Below the pieces are notes generated by a model, which saw only the letters and a list, made by a program, of their open reading frames with translations, was not told the origin of the DNA and did no database searches. 64,000 nucleotides of DNA, from assembly GCA_001643675.2 (NCBI GenBank), contig LSRY02000003.1:796001-860000 (forward strand), in the 5' to 3' direction. A program made the position numbers and the translations under genes. Origin of the DNA: Monocercomonoides exilis. Taxonomy: Eukaryota > Preaxostyla > Oxymonadida > Polymastigidae. Positions 9,050-20,347 of the stretch are shown here, one piece after another. The first letter of the stretch is position 1, and each line of letters starts with the position of its first letter.

Positions 9050-11735
9050 GTGGAGGAAGGAAGCTCAAATTCACTCATTCTTCAGTCTTCTTCCTCTTCT
9101 CCTGTGGCAAACGAAACAGAATCGCCTGGAAAATCAGTCAGGACAGCTGCCTCGACACACGCGCCTAATAAATTCTCTCCTCAAATCAAACTTTCGCGCA
9201 GGGCGAGAACAACAACACGCACATCGAAGTTGCTCAAAGCAGCAAATTTGCTTCAGAACAATACAACTTTTGCTTCTACTGCTTCTTCTGCCTCTGCCTC
9301 ATCGAATGTTGGCTTTCCAACTGCATCTTTCCCGATTTCAAGTGATCAAACTAAGAATTCCTCTTCATCATCCTCTTCTTCGTCTGTTTCACTGCTGAGT
9401 GTTCCAACTACCGCACTCGGCAGATCACTCAAAAAAGGCAACAGGTTAAAAGCGCTTGCTGCCTTCAAGCGGACAGTCTGCATGAAAACACACACAGGCT
9501 CTAGGATTGCTTTTCCAGAGTTCAAATCAGAAGTACTGGGACTGATTAACAAGATGTGTGGAAGCAGCAATAATAACAGCAAGAAGAAGAAGCTATTACG
9601 TGTGGGGATGTAGCAAGTGCCGCTGAATATTCCACACGGAAGGCCGCCGAAGATGAAGAGGAAGCGGACGATTACTGCGATGGGGCTGAGTCAGCAGGGG
9701 CAGAAGAGTGAAGGAGGAGCAGGTGCAAATGTGACTGTGCAGAATGCGAGGCGTTTGGAATCAACTGATGTAACATTGGAGAGTTAGAGGAAGTATGAAA
9801 ATAAAAAGAAAGTGAAAGAAGAGGAGAAAAAAAAAAGAGAAAGGAGAAAGGAAAAAGATAAGAAAAGAATTATTTCTGTGTTTGACGAGCTTCCTCCAGA
9901 TGAATTTGAGTTTTGAAGGCAAAAAGGTGAAAAGAGGAGAGGATAAGCGAGCGTGAAATCGAAGGGAAAAGCGAAAAGAAAAGCATTCCTATCAAAGACA
10001 AGTTTGACGTTGAATTTATATGATGTGCTGAGTGAGCTGCTTTCGAGAGAGCTGGAGCTGCTACGTGTGGCAGATGGCTGAATCACATTTGATTCATCTG
10101 AATCTGACACGAGTGAAATGAGTGGAAGAAGCAGAAGTGACACCGATAAGAATGAATATGGCTAGGAAGTGGATGATGATGATGAGGAGGAGAAAGAAGA
10201 AGAAGACGTGGAGTTAGACAGGATTCTCAGTGCAAAGATATTTTTGACAAGAACACGGGCCAGCAGGCAGACACCGGAAAAGAGCAGATCTGTTTTTGAA
10301 TGAAACGCCTCGTTCACATTCAACTCTGCAAAAATGAGAGAAAACAGCTCAGTCGAAACAACATTCAAAGCAGCTGAGATGAAAGAGAGACAGAAGAAGG
10401 AGGCAGTTACGAAGTTGAAGGAGAACACACTGAAACTGAAACATTGAAGGATCATTCCGACAATCAAGCCGGCTGACATTCTGCTACCGACTTATCTTGT
10501 TCAGGAAGAGGAAAGAAGGGAAAAGACACCAAAAAGAAAGATGTGGCCGAGAGGGAAAGGGAAGAACGTGTATTATTTGAAGTGGAATGAAGAGAGGAGA
10601 GAGAAAATGAACGGAGCAGGTTCTGCATACACCGAAGAAGCAAAAGAAGATAGTGAAGACGAAGACAATGACGATAGCGATGATAGTTTCGTTAGCGATG
10701 AAGAAGATTATTTCGATATATCACGATCTGCTGACACATCAAATGCCGATGAGACAGACAAGACGATAGAAAGAGAAGAAGACTCATACACACGCCCTGC
10801 CCTGCGCTTCCCTCACAAACAGCCAAAGATGTTTTCATCGACATCCCAAAAGAGCAACCAGAAGAAGTCCCGTGTTTTTTTCTCACCCACTCCTACCATT
10901 GCCAGCGGAGAGCTCAGTCCAATTCATCTGCAGTTCACCTTTCCTTCAGCCAAGCCCACGAAGGAAAACGAAGAAAAATAAGACGAGAACGTAATTGGCT
11001 CAGACGGATGCAGAGAAGCCAGGCAGAACCCGCACAGAAGACGCAGCAATCACAGTTTGGCTGCTGTTTCAGTGTCACGAATTCATCCTGTCTTGTCTGA
11101 TATCAGAGCAGCACTCGGCAGATCAACGCAGACATGCCTCAGAACAGCTGCGGCGAACGGGTTTGCCACGGCTTGTTTATTAGCGAGTTTGCCTAGCCAG
11201 ACAGGTTACGCTAATATTAATTCCAATGGAGGAGGATGTAATGATGGAAGAGGGGATGACTTTGGGATTATCATTCTGTTTGGGAGGAAAGGCAGACTGA
11301 AGACAGGGCTGGAGACGCTGTTTGTGCGGTCGATGCAGAAGATAAGGCAAAAAGAAGGTGCTGCTTTGCTCCACTCACTCGGAAAGGCGCTGTACCATTT
11401 TTTTGACCACCTCAAGTTGCCGCAGATTCTGAAGCCCATTACGATTCCATCATCTCATGCCGGGGCAACAGGGGGAATATTGGCGAATGATGCGAACCAG
11501 TTTCTGAATCTGCTGTGTGTGGCACGAGGCTGTTCAACTTGGGAGGAGAAGATGCTGTGAAAGATGCACAACTGGTGGAGAACATGAGAAAGGAGATTAG
11601 TTTGTGGAGAGGAGAAGGAAGCGCAGCTGTGGAAGGAGTGTACGAGGCGAGAGACACAGCTGAGCTGTTCTGCGAAGAGAGGTGAATCTACAGCAACGAG
11701 TTTGAAGTGCATAAAAAGATCAATAGAGATAATGG
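9050..11735 (+). pseudogene. Long relic gene, one frame with nine nonsense codons
   Basis: From 9050 to 11560 one frame stays open except for TAG 9611, TAG 9785, TGA 9914, TAA 9944, TGA 10079, TAG 10163, TGA 10301, TGA 10445 and TAA 10979, without a frameshift. It then meets TGA at 11558 and continues in the next frame (KDAQLVENMRKEISLWRGEG...) to about 11735. Composition is clearly coding: a Ser/Ala-rich N-terminus, Lys/Glu/Arg-rich charged stretches (9790-9900), an acidic block EDSEDEDNDDSDD near 10650, and a more globular, Leu-rich segment (11060-11600) with SLGKALYHFFDHLKLPQ. GC content is well above the flanks. I recognise no family. Nuclear localisation is suggested only by the basic and acidic low-complexity stretches. 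It is the first of several co-directional relic segments up to 15.25 kb that may derive from one large gene. Confidence 0.6.
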
Positions 11736-11895
11736 TAATGGCATCTCTTTAATTTCAATTGACAATGAAACATTGACAATCAATACGAATATTTACTGAC
11801 CCGCTTCTGTTTGCTTCGTCTGTCTTTATCAAAGACAAGTAAATATTGCCGTCTGCCTCAGAAAATGCAATTTTTGATACTCTACAGAAAACAGC

Positions 11896-12942
11896 ATGCG
11901 TCCCATCCATCGGAGAAACTCTATTCGAACTGACAGATTCAAGACACACAAGGTTGCTCCGCTGCACATTGAACGAACACAGAAAAAAGAGAAACATTCG
12001 ATTCTGCCTTCTTCTTTCAAGTTTTCATGGGTGCTTATTGTCAATGCGTTCCATCTCATGCTTTCTCATCCACTCACTTCTATCGTCCGCACTCTGCTTT
12101 CAAAGCTGCTTTCAGCATCTTTCACTTCATCTTTCGTGTTCTCCATCCCTTCTCTATTCACCTCCTGTGTCACTTCTATTTCCATTTCTCAGTCCATGTC
12201 ATCCTCCAGCACAACACCTACCATCATCTCATTCTCCACGCAGTCACTCATCCCTTCTGCCGCCTCGTCCAATCGACTGCTGCTTCGTCTGCTGGCAACG
12301 CGCGCTGCACTCACTGCTGTTGTCACCACTGCTTACCGGCTGATGGTAAAGAAGGACTTGCTCCATAAAATATCAACCATATTCGAGACACATCCTGCCC
12401 AGACACCTTCTTCTTCTCCTTCGATGTTCATTTCTGCCTCTCTCATCCAGCGATTGGAGGTTGTTGGAGCTGCAATATCACAACAATCCACACCATCTGC
12501 TTTATCTTCTTCTGCTGTTCAGCAAACATCTGAGCCTCAGTCTACTTCATTGGTATCGAATGTTGCAACAAACGCACAGGAACAAAGTGGATCTTCAAAC
12601 GCTGCTGCTGATGGAGCTAATACAACTTCTGTTTGCAGTGAGATGAATGCTTCAGGAGCAGCAAGTGGAAGAAGAGGAGAACTTCCCTGTCAGATGAAGA
12701 TTGGCCAATTCTCAGCTATTCTTCAGCATCAGCTTCAGACAAGCGTAACCTCCTCTCAATTTCCTCTCTCTTCTCTTTCGACATCTCCTTCTCCTTCTCC
12801 ATCTTCTCCGTCATTCACATCAAAAAATTCTCCATCCACAGTTTCCATCCCTTTTCCTTCGACTCATTATTTTCCACTTCAGCATTGTCAACGAACATCT
12901 CCTTCTTTTTCTTTTCTCCCAGCCATCTGGAACAATTCCTAA
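11896..12942 (+). pseudogene. Ser-rich relic coding segment
   Basis: A 348-codon frame with protein-like composition. There is a helical, Leu-rich stretch (SSNRLLLRLLATRAALTAVV, about 12265-12325, then MVKKDLLHKISTIFE), a second helical stretch (ISASLIQRLEVVGAAI, about 12431-12478), and long Ser/Thr/Gln-rich linkers. It follows directly on the decayed frame at 9.05-11.7 kb on the same strand with similar base composition, so it is probably another part of the same relic. The helical pieces recall armadillo/HEAT-type repeats of large scaffold or ubiquitin-ligase proteins, but this is only an impression. In the same frame TAA at 12940 is followed by EFDDAK before the frame is lost. No start can be defended. 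Confidence 0.45.
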
Positions 12943-12984
12943 GAATTTGATGATGCGAAGTCAACTTTCTCGAATTTTTTCTCA

Positions 12985-13358
12985 TTTGTTTTAGGATGCT
13001 CTTTCATCTTCACCTACAACTGTCCTCCTTGCTCTGTTTATTTCACAGCAACAATCTGATTCAAAGTTATCATCATCATCATCTTCTTCTTCTTCTGCTT
13101 TCTTCCTCATATTCCTCTTCTTCTTCTTCTTCTTCTTCTTCCTCTTCCTCTTCTTCCTTTTTCTCCTTTTCTTCTTTCTTATTTTCAACTTCTTTATCTT
13201 TTTCATCTTCTAAATTTTTTTCTTCCTCTTCTCATCAACAGCCACTAATTCCACAAACTGAATTATTTTTGATTGACTGTGCTGACAGAACAGCAAATCG
13301 AATAATCCTTGCTGAAGACAAAGGAGAAAAAGATTTATTTCATTATAAACAACTCTGA
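12985..13358 (+). pseudogene. Relic coding fragment with poly-Ser tract
   Basis: After a possible 3' splice site (TTTGTTTTAG at about 12985-12994) the sequence reads DALSSSPTTVLLALFISQQQ, then about 150 bp of TCT/TCC/TTC repeats. A second splice-like AG near 13240 is followed by QPLIPQTELFLIDCADRTAN and ends at TGA 13356-13358. The two pieces are in different frames, so the segment is either two exons or a frameshifted relic. Strand and composition place it with the relic series that starts at 9.05 kb. Function is not recognisable. Confidence 0.35.
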
Positions 13359-13359
13359 A

Positions 13360-14450
13360 AGTGAACGGATGTGATGGAAGGAGAATGAGGGAATAGAAGA
13401 AATGTGTTCAAGATAAGTCAAAACCGAAAAAACAAAAAAAAAACTGGATGCTCCTTTGTCTAACTGTTCTTCAACTGTTGCTGAGAGCCAAAGAAAGAGA
13501 AAAATTGAGAGAGAAAGGGACATATTTTGAAGAAGAGTCGAAGAAAAACAGTTTTGATTTTCGAAATTTATTGCTTAAAGAACTAATGATATCGTTGCAA
13601 TTGGGGAGGATGGAAGCAATAATGGAGGGAGGGGAGAGAAAGAGTGAATGAGTGAGAGTGAGAGTCAAAGATGAAGAAGATTCTAATTATAATAACGCAA
13701 ACACATAAGAACAAGAATCTTAGTGAAGAACGTTGAACAAGAAGCATTATTCATTTCAATTTGAACAGTTTCAAGAAAAGTTGATTAAAAAAAACAAGAA
13801 TTTTTATCTTTTGTTGCATAATCCTCATACCAATCTTCATCACGACCAATTGAATGCGAGGAAGCTGAATGTTGAGGTGTCCAAATGCCTGGCTATTTTG
13901 TGATTTCTTTTTCTTCTACTCCAGATAAACATTTGCTGTAACGTGTTCAAATGCAACTCACGTCACTATCATAGCAGAACCTCCTTTGATTATCACCAAT
14001 CATCTTCTTCCTCTTCTTCCTCTTCCTCATTCTTATCAATTTCTTTTTCGACTTTTTTTTAATTTTTCTTCTCCATCGACTTTTTCTGATATTTGGGCTT
14101 CTTCTTCACGTTCATTTCTAACTTCTTCATAATAACAAAAAACATCATTTTTCACTTTTTCAGAATCATTGCTCGCTTCATTCGATCGGATTTCTTCATT
14201 TTTTGCATATGGTTAAGATATTTTTTTGAATAAAGATGGCATTTTGAAGAAAAAAAAACTTGTTGAAGATAATAAGATGATTGTTAAGTGAATGAAGAGA
14301 ATCAAAATAAACAGAAAGATAAATTTATTAAAGACAGAATATTATGAATGGAAATCGGATAGGAAAAAAATTGAAGAGATTTCAAAAGAAAAAAGTGTAA
14401 AATAAAAAAGATGAAAAGTTTGAAGAGAAAACGATGATGAACCAGAACAG
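13360..14450. other. Low-complexity interval between relic segments
   Basis: GA-rich, then TTC/CTT-rich sequence. Only short open stretches without conserved-looking protein are present (both strands inspected). It probably contains further decayed exonic or intronic sequence of the flanking relic gene, which I cannot reconstruct. Confidence 0.3.
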
Positions 14451-14479
14451 AGTTCGACAACAAAGCAAAAAGCAGTTCG

Positions 14480-15252
14480 TTGAATATCTGAATCATTCTA
14501 TCAGTTACTACATTCATTGCAGCCTTTAAGCACAAATACGAAGAGCGAGGAAGGGAGCTGATAGTCAGTGCTCCGTTGAACTCATCCGTTGTAGAAAATC
14601 CACTTATAAAAGCACGGGAACGTGCAGTCTCCTTTCCAAAGCGATGCAATGTTGAGTACTACGGTGCATGAGCAGATGAGGTTGCTGTGTATGGAGTGGT
14701 TATTCTGCATAGCGCTGTTATTGTTAATGAGTTGAAAGATGAAGACGTGAACACAACTTCAAAGCTTGCCAAGAGAGATTGCAGTGAAGATGGAACGCAT
14801 CATACTAAAGGAGCTTAATGACTGATTCAACAAAGAAAGATGAGAATGACAACGCTGAAACCAACAATGTCGAGATCTGTTGCAATGAGATGCTTTGGGG
14901 AGCAGCTGGAGCAATTGTCAAACACGAGCAGAGGCTAGAAAAACGGATAGCAGAGGTGTTGATGCATGGGAGAAAGAGGAATGAAGCGAGGAGAGCATTG
15001 AGAGGGATGAAGTTTAAGAGAATAAACAAGAAAAAGGGAGAAAAGAGTCTTAAGGGAAAAGCTAGAGATATGCTGAGAGGGCAGAAGACGAAAGAGTGGG
15101 TGGATGAGAAGGAGGAGTGGAAGGAGAAGTGGCAGTGGGTGGGGATGCAGGTGTCGAGAAAGGTGACAACAGTAGAGCATCTGAGGAGGAAGACATCCAG
15201 ATATATTAAAAAGACGATGAAGAGGATGGAAGACAGAGAGAGAAAAAGATGA
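14480..15252 (+). pseudogene. Relic coding segment, frameshifted, basic C-terminus
   Basis: A coding-like frame reads FKHKYEERGRELIVSAPLNS and continues to YYGA, an in-frame TGA near 14667, then ADEVAVYGVVILHSAVIVNE. A frameshift near 14810 leads into the 144-codon frame 14818-15252, which has a helical start (EICCNEMLWGAAGAIVKHEQ) followed by a strongly basic Arg/Lys tail (KFKRINKKKGEKSLKGKARD) and ends in TGA. Orientation, GC content and low-complexity style match the segments at 9.05-13.36 kb, and this is probably the 3' end of the same decayed gene. No family recognised. Confidence 0.45.
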
Positions 15253-15441
15253 AAAAGTGCAAGTAAAGATTTTCGTTTGATGGAAGCTTTTTTTGTGCAA
15301 AAAATGAAAATTCACAAATTGTATTGTTCAATTTTTAAAATAGTGATATTTTTTTATTTTCATCTGTCACTTCTTTTGACAAATAAATCCATAAGAGTTC
15401 TTTTTTGAATTATTTGTTTTTAAATCGTAATAATCAACAAA

Positions 15442-17792
15442 GGCAAGTTCCAAATATATGGACCTCGGATTTTTCTGATTTCTTTTGAATAAAACGATAG
15501 ATAATATGATGTTAATTAACAGAAAATTACTTTCATTTGTCGAAAATTAGATTTAATGAACTTCACAACAGAAAATTTGACCTGTCCCATATTTTTATTT
15601 TAATTATGCAGTAAACAAAAATTTGCTGGTAAGTGGGATGCACTGAGAAAATGTTTTTGAATCTTATTTGATCTTATTAAATGCATCATTTTCATTAACT
15701 GAGTGAACGTTGATTTTTTTTTCCTTAAAAATAGTCGTTATTTTCTCGTGAGAATTTCATTTGCATGTTTCCTTAACAGATATTTTATAAAACTTAAATA
15801 ATAATCAAATAAGGCAATTGAATGACCATGAATATAAAATTATTAATCTAACATATTTTGTTGGTTTGATGCTCTTCTTAAATCTCTCAATTTTTTCTTG
15901 CAATGAAAACAAATCATTTGATTCCTTTTGAACATTTCGAAGAGCTTTTATTTTTTTAAAAGCTTTGATTACAAAAAAATATGATTTGAAGAGCGAATAT
16001 TGAAAATATTAATTGAATAATTAAATTAAAAATAAAATTCAATTATTGAATTTTGCACATATTTCATTCGACAGTTTTGCAACAAAAGAATTACACTTTT
16101 TTAATTGAACATTCCTTTCAACAAAATATTTCAATAGTGTCAGGTCAAAAAAAATAGAATCTCATAGAGAAAAAATTTGATAACCACAACATTAAAAATT
16201 GACTTTTTTTCAAACCTCAACATAAAAACTCATTCGTAGCCACTTTATCTGCTCTTTCCCGTTGCCACCTCGGAAACATCTCCATCATTTCCATATCAAA
16301 ATCCTTAACATCCTATTTGCAATAATAACAAGAAATGTCTCACAAATCTGACAATTAATGTTTTCACTTTCATCGTCGAGCAACAAGCACAATTATTTCA
16401 ATAATCAGATGCTTCCATCTTTGTTTCTTCACCTCTTCAACGAGTTTTTCTTTCCATATCCTTCAATTCTGTTTTTAAAAGCCTTAATGTTCCTTCAGCT
16501 ATAACATTAATAAGAAATTGTCCTTAAAAAAACTATGGTGATCTGTTTGAAAAACTCCTTTCATTAGTCCAATTTTCTCAAAATATCTTTTCCTCCTCAA
16601 CCATTTCTTTTCATCGTCCAATTCTCACATCCATCCAACGTATCTTTTCCACCTTTGTATCTATATTGAATTCAATGTTCTTTTCCCACAGTTCTTCAAA
16701 CAGGAGTGTGAGCATCATCATCATTGTGGCTCCTCAGAACTCAACCACTCTATTCCTCTCTCGCCCGATCCGCCAAGCATCTGACACCTCGGTTTCTGCC
16801 TTTCCTTGCTACAGCATACTAATATCCTCAAACTCCATCTCATGATCCGCCATTCTTTTTTCATTCTCTATCAGCCTGCATTCCACCTTGCGCGACTAAC
16901 GCTTAAGTCCATAGCCAACGATCGAGTTTGGCTGCTCCACATTTGCACACTTCCATTAAACATCCCTGTTTCTCCTTTCCAGAAAACTCATTTCAATTGT
17001 GTCTTTCGGGTAAGCAAAAATCAGATCAAGAAGATTCATTGGTTATTTCAATTGTTTACACCGGCGAACCCTGTTGATCTCATTCTGCGGTGCATTTCCA
17101 TGCTTGTCAAAGCTTATCTGGAAGTGGGTCTGATTGATCTGCCTCCACAGATTGTCGCGCACCACAAGCGCATTCAAGACAATCAACTCTGTGTTTACAT
17201 CAAGCATTTAAACACAACCAGGATCATCTGCTTTCATGACATTTTTGCTGTTCCAATCCATTTCCAACGTGATCTTGTAAATTTTTCATCACTTTTTCTA
17301 TAAGAAGCGTCAGATGCATGTGATTAAATAAATGTTGAAATACAGTATTATATGAAATGAAAAATCGAAAACGAAACATATATTGAATCATTTCTCAACA
17401 AATATATTACAAAATGAGTGTCAAAATGACATCAAACATGTTTTCGAATGGAATACGTTTGTAACACGCACAAATGAAATTCTCACGAGAAAATAACGAC
17501 TATTTTTAAGGAAAAAAAAATCAACGTTCACTCAGTTAATGAAAATGATGCATTTAATAAGATCAAATAAGATTCAAAAACATTTTCTCAGTGCATCCCA
17601 CTTACCAGCAAATTTTTGTTTACTGCATAATTAAAATAAAAATATGGGACAGGTCAAATTTTCTGTTGTGAAGTTCATTAAATCTAATTTTCGACAAATG
17701 AAAGTAATTTTCTGTTAATTAACATCATATTATCTATCGTTTTATTCAAAAGAAATCAGAAAAATCCGAGGTCCATATATTTGGAACTTGCC
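15442..17792. mobile_element. 2.35-kb element with 322-bp terminal inverted repeats
   Basis: 15442-15763 and 17471-17792 are inverted copies of one another, 322 bp each; I found no difference in the stretches compared, starting GGCAAGTTCCAAATATATGG. The flanks TCAACAAA (left) and TCTACAAA (right) form an 8-bp target duplication with one mismatch. Long, near-identical TIRs imply recent mobility or ongoing homogenisation. The interior (15764-17470) has no recognisable transposase; it holds one open frame (16806-17303, +) and minus-strand pieces with coding flavour (for example FDMEMMEMFPRWQRERAD near 16220-16300). It may be a non-autonomous element carrying captured gene fragments. The superfamily is uncertain: 8 bp fits hAT or Merlin, while long TIRs recall Mutator-like elements (9 bp). 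Confidence 0.85.
16806..17303 (+). CDS. Unidentified open frame inside the long-TIR element
   Basis: A 165-codon frame. The first third is weak. The later part, beginning CISMLVKAYLEVGLIDLPPQ and followed by IVAHHKRIQDNQ, reads like genuine protein with helical and beta segments. A splice-like CAG precedes AAAACTCATTTC near 16980, so part of it may be an exon of a captured host gene. No domain or catalytic signature is visible, and I do not recognise the protein. Its place between near-identical TIRs suggests transposon cargo. Confidence 0.3.
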   Translation: MLQHTNILKLHLMIRHSFFILYQPAFHLARLTLKSIANDRVWLLHICTLPLNIPVSPFQKTHFNCVFRVSKNQIKKIHWLFQLFTPANPVDLILRCISMLVKAYLEVGLIDLPPQIVAHHKRIQDNQLCVYIKHLNTTRIICFHDIFAVPIHFQRDLVNFSSLFL

Positions 17793-17794
17793 TC

Positions 17795-18440
17795 TACAAA
17801 CTGTAATTATCTTGTTAAATATCTTGCATAACTATCATATTTGTGTTTTTGTATTTTTGTTAATTGTTTGTTTTCAACCAATATTTTATGATCTTCTATT
17901 TCAATTTTTAAATTTCTTTGTAATAACATCATAAAACTAATTTCTACATAAAAAATTGATTGATTACGTATTGTTATTAAAATTCTTATGTTTTAGAAAC
18001 CAGTGAACATATGTTTTGTTCTATTTATTGAATTCTCGATATCTTCGTATATTTTTTAATAATTTTTAGAAAATAAGTAACAAAAACGATTGGAAACAAA
18101 TTAAAAACAACAAATAATTAATAATTATAATATATTAAACTATATTTTCATGCAAATTTAAAAAAAAATTTTCAAATAAACCGAACCCTTAATTAAAAAT
18201 AATTATGATCAAACTTCGTAATTTTTTATGATATCAAAAAAAAACACCCATATTGAAAAGTCTTCTTTTTTAAGAAGCTTCTCTAATGTGAGCAAGTCGT
18301 CCATATTGAAGTGAGTATGCTTTTAAGCAGCATTCAGGGAGCGACAGTTAAAGACTTGGAGGTATTTTCCGTTCTTCTAAAAAATGAAGAACAGGTTGCT
18401 GAGGTATTTGACTACCGATTTTTTTTTTGCTCCCTGAGAA
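17795..18440. other. AT-rich spacer
   Basis: About 650 bases of A/T-dominated sequence. No ORF of note, RNA fold or repeat terminus was recognised. Confidence 0.4.
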
Positions 18441-18449
18441 TTCTGGCTT

Positions 18450-19450
18450 GAATTCCTTCCTTTACCCAGCGCGCGCATTCTTCTCGCTCTATTTCTGTGC
18501 CGATGAATCCTTTTCCTGCAGCAACTTCTTTTTCTAGTTTTTCTCTTTTATGCTTCCTCATATAACCAGCTTAATTTTTATGGAAATTATTCATTTCACT
18601 CGCATGTCTATCCATGCCTGGTGGAAGAATATCATTCTTCCTCTAATGACACCCTCTGGTTTTCCTACTGGGAGGGCTTCCTCCCGACAAAGCGTTTTCT
18701 GAACTTGCTTGTGCTCTTGTTTCTTCTTCGATTCCATCCGCTTCCGCGCCATTTGTTGGGTTTTGCAAAGTTCTCCCCCCGAAAAAACCGCCTTCTCTGC
18801 GAGATTCTCCCACGCGAACGGCCTCCGAAGCTGCTCCTGCATGTGGATATCGGCTGTGCTCGTTTAATAACTTCTTTTTGGTAATCTGGAAGCAAGGGAT
18901 CATCCATTTCCTTTCTTAATGCCTTTGCTTCAGCGAAAACCTGACGTCCTGCCACTCTCGTTATTCTGCTTTCCTGTAATGCTGCCGTTACCAGAGTGAG
19001 TGCATCTTCGATTGGTATCTTCGCTTCTACGTGTGCTGCTTCTCTCGCCAATAGAAGGGCATCAATGGCAGGGCAGAGCTTCTTTTCAATTCGCTCCCCT
19101 GCTTGATCCAGGGCATCCGATGCCCACTTTGCTGGAAACTCGGGTTTGCGAATTGACGAAGGGATGAACGGAGCAAGTGGAATGGAATTATAGAATTCGA
19201 TCGTTTCTGCTACATCTCTCTTGTCGATTGGAACGTCAAAATTTAATGAGATAAAACGCTACCAAAGAAATCTGCAGCCTTCCTTTCCAGGATAACTTGT
19301 ATTTTTTCTTCTTGGAAACTGTCATTTTTTTCACCTTTTGATTGTGAAGATGACTGCTGAATCGATGCAAACGGTTCAAGCTGAGTAATTTTGTGTACAA
19401 AAACTCGGTGTAAAAAGAAGATTTTCTTGGGATGAAGCAGAAGCACTGGA
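18450..19450 (-). pseudogene. Possible retroelement Gag-like relic
   Basis: The minus strand encodes a GC-richer reading frame unlike its neighbours. From about 19250 it reads FDVPIDKRDVAETIEFYNSI, then PEFPAKWASDALDQAGERIE, a long helical segment (REAAHVEAKIPIEDALTLVT, ALQESRITRVAGRQVFAEAK), and a Gly/Arg/Ser-rich tail (FGGRSRGRISQRRRFFRGEN), ending at TAG 18665. Upstream, QLEPFASIQQSSSQSKGEKN lies in another frame, so there is a frameshift near 19255. A helical domain followed by an RG-rich, nucleic-acid-binding-like tail resembles ORF1/Gag of DIRS-like tyrosine-recombinase retroelements. I see no reverse transcriptase downstream, only a short frame (ERSEECARW-type, 18460-18550). It could instead be an unrelated nuclear RNA-binding protein. 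Confidence 0.35.
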
Positions 19451-19860
19451 GGTGAATGAAATGATGGAAAAATTGCCCACTGGTCGAATTATCTGAATGA
19501 CAGATATTTCTTTTGAAATGTGTCCCATTGTGCTTTGCGAATTCAAAAAATAATATAAAGAAAAAAATTTTCCAGTCACTTCATAAAATCAGTTAAATCA
19601 AATAAAAAAAAAGCTGAAGATAAATTGCTTGTTGAGAATTCATGAAGTTTTGTAATTTAATATCAATTTTTCATCATTTGTGATCTTTTTTTGATCAATT
19701 TATATTAAGTGATTTTTGAATCAATCAATAAATCAATCAAAAAAAAAGTTATTTTAGGAACTTGATCATGCCAAATTAAAAAGAAGATTATTTAATAACA
19801 ATAAGAGTTGTTATAAATTAACTTCCATATGTATTATCACAGTTATCAAGAATTGCTATA

Positions 19861-20101
19861 TGTCAAAATTTTTTTGAAAAGTTCCATTTGTTGAATTTTC
19901 AAATAAATAAAAAATTTCATATTTCTTTCAAATTTCTGTTTTCACTCACGAAACCACACCCATACGGATAAAATTACTTTGACAAGGATTTATTTCAATG
20001 AAAGCAAAATTTGGTGAGTGGAAACAGAAATTTGATAGAAATATGAAATTTTTTATTTTTTGAAAATTAAACAAATGGAACTTTACAAAAAAATTTTGAC
20101 A
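19861..20101. mobile_element. MITE family M, copy B
   Basis: A 241-bp unit from TGTCAAAATTTTTTTGAAAA to its complement ending ATTTTGACA, with internal GTTCC/GGAAC and ATTTCATATTTC/GAAATATGAAAT blocks in mirrored positions. It is flanked by TATA on the left and TAT on the right. Same family as 2181-2421 and 43632-43876, but this copy lies in spacer DNA just upstream of the complete Merlin element. Confidence 0.8.
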
Positions 20102-20347
20102 TATCGTTATTTGAAACCATTTTTGACAAATTGTCAAAAACTTTTCCGTCATTTTGTAAGAGTTTCAATTTTCTGTATTCATCTCACACAGGTCTGCTAT
20201 CGAGATAGGGCGAACAATTTTGAAGAATATTATTTTCCATTTTTTTGAACAGCTTTGCACAAAAATACCGCAAAATTTAAATTGAAAAACTTACAAAAAT
20301 CCAAATATATATAAATTTCATCACATAACAATCTAATACAATCAAAC

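Noticed and set aside
13000-13210. TCT/TCC repeats as a CRISPR-like or satellite array
   Set aside because: The repeats are simple trinucleotide runs without spacers, coding poly-Ser; ordinary microsatellite expansion.
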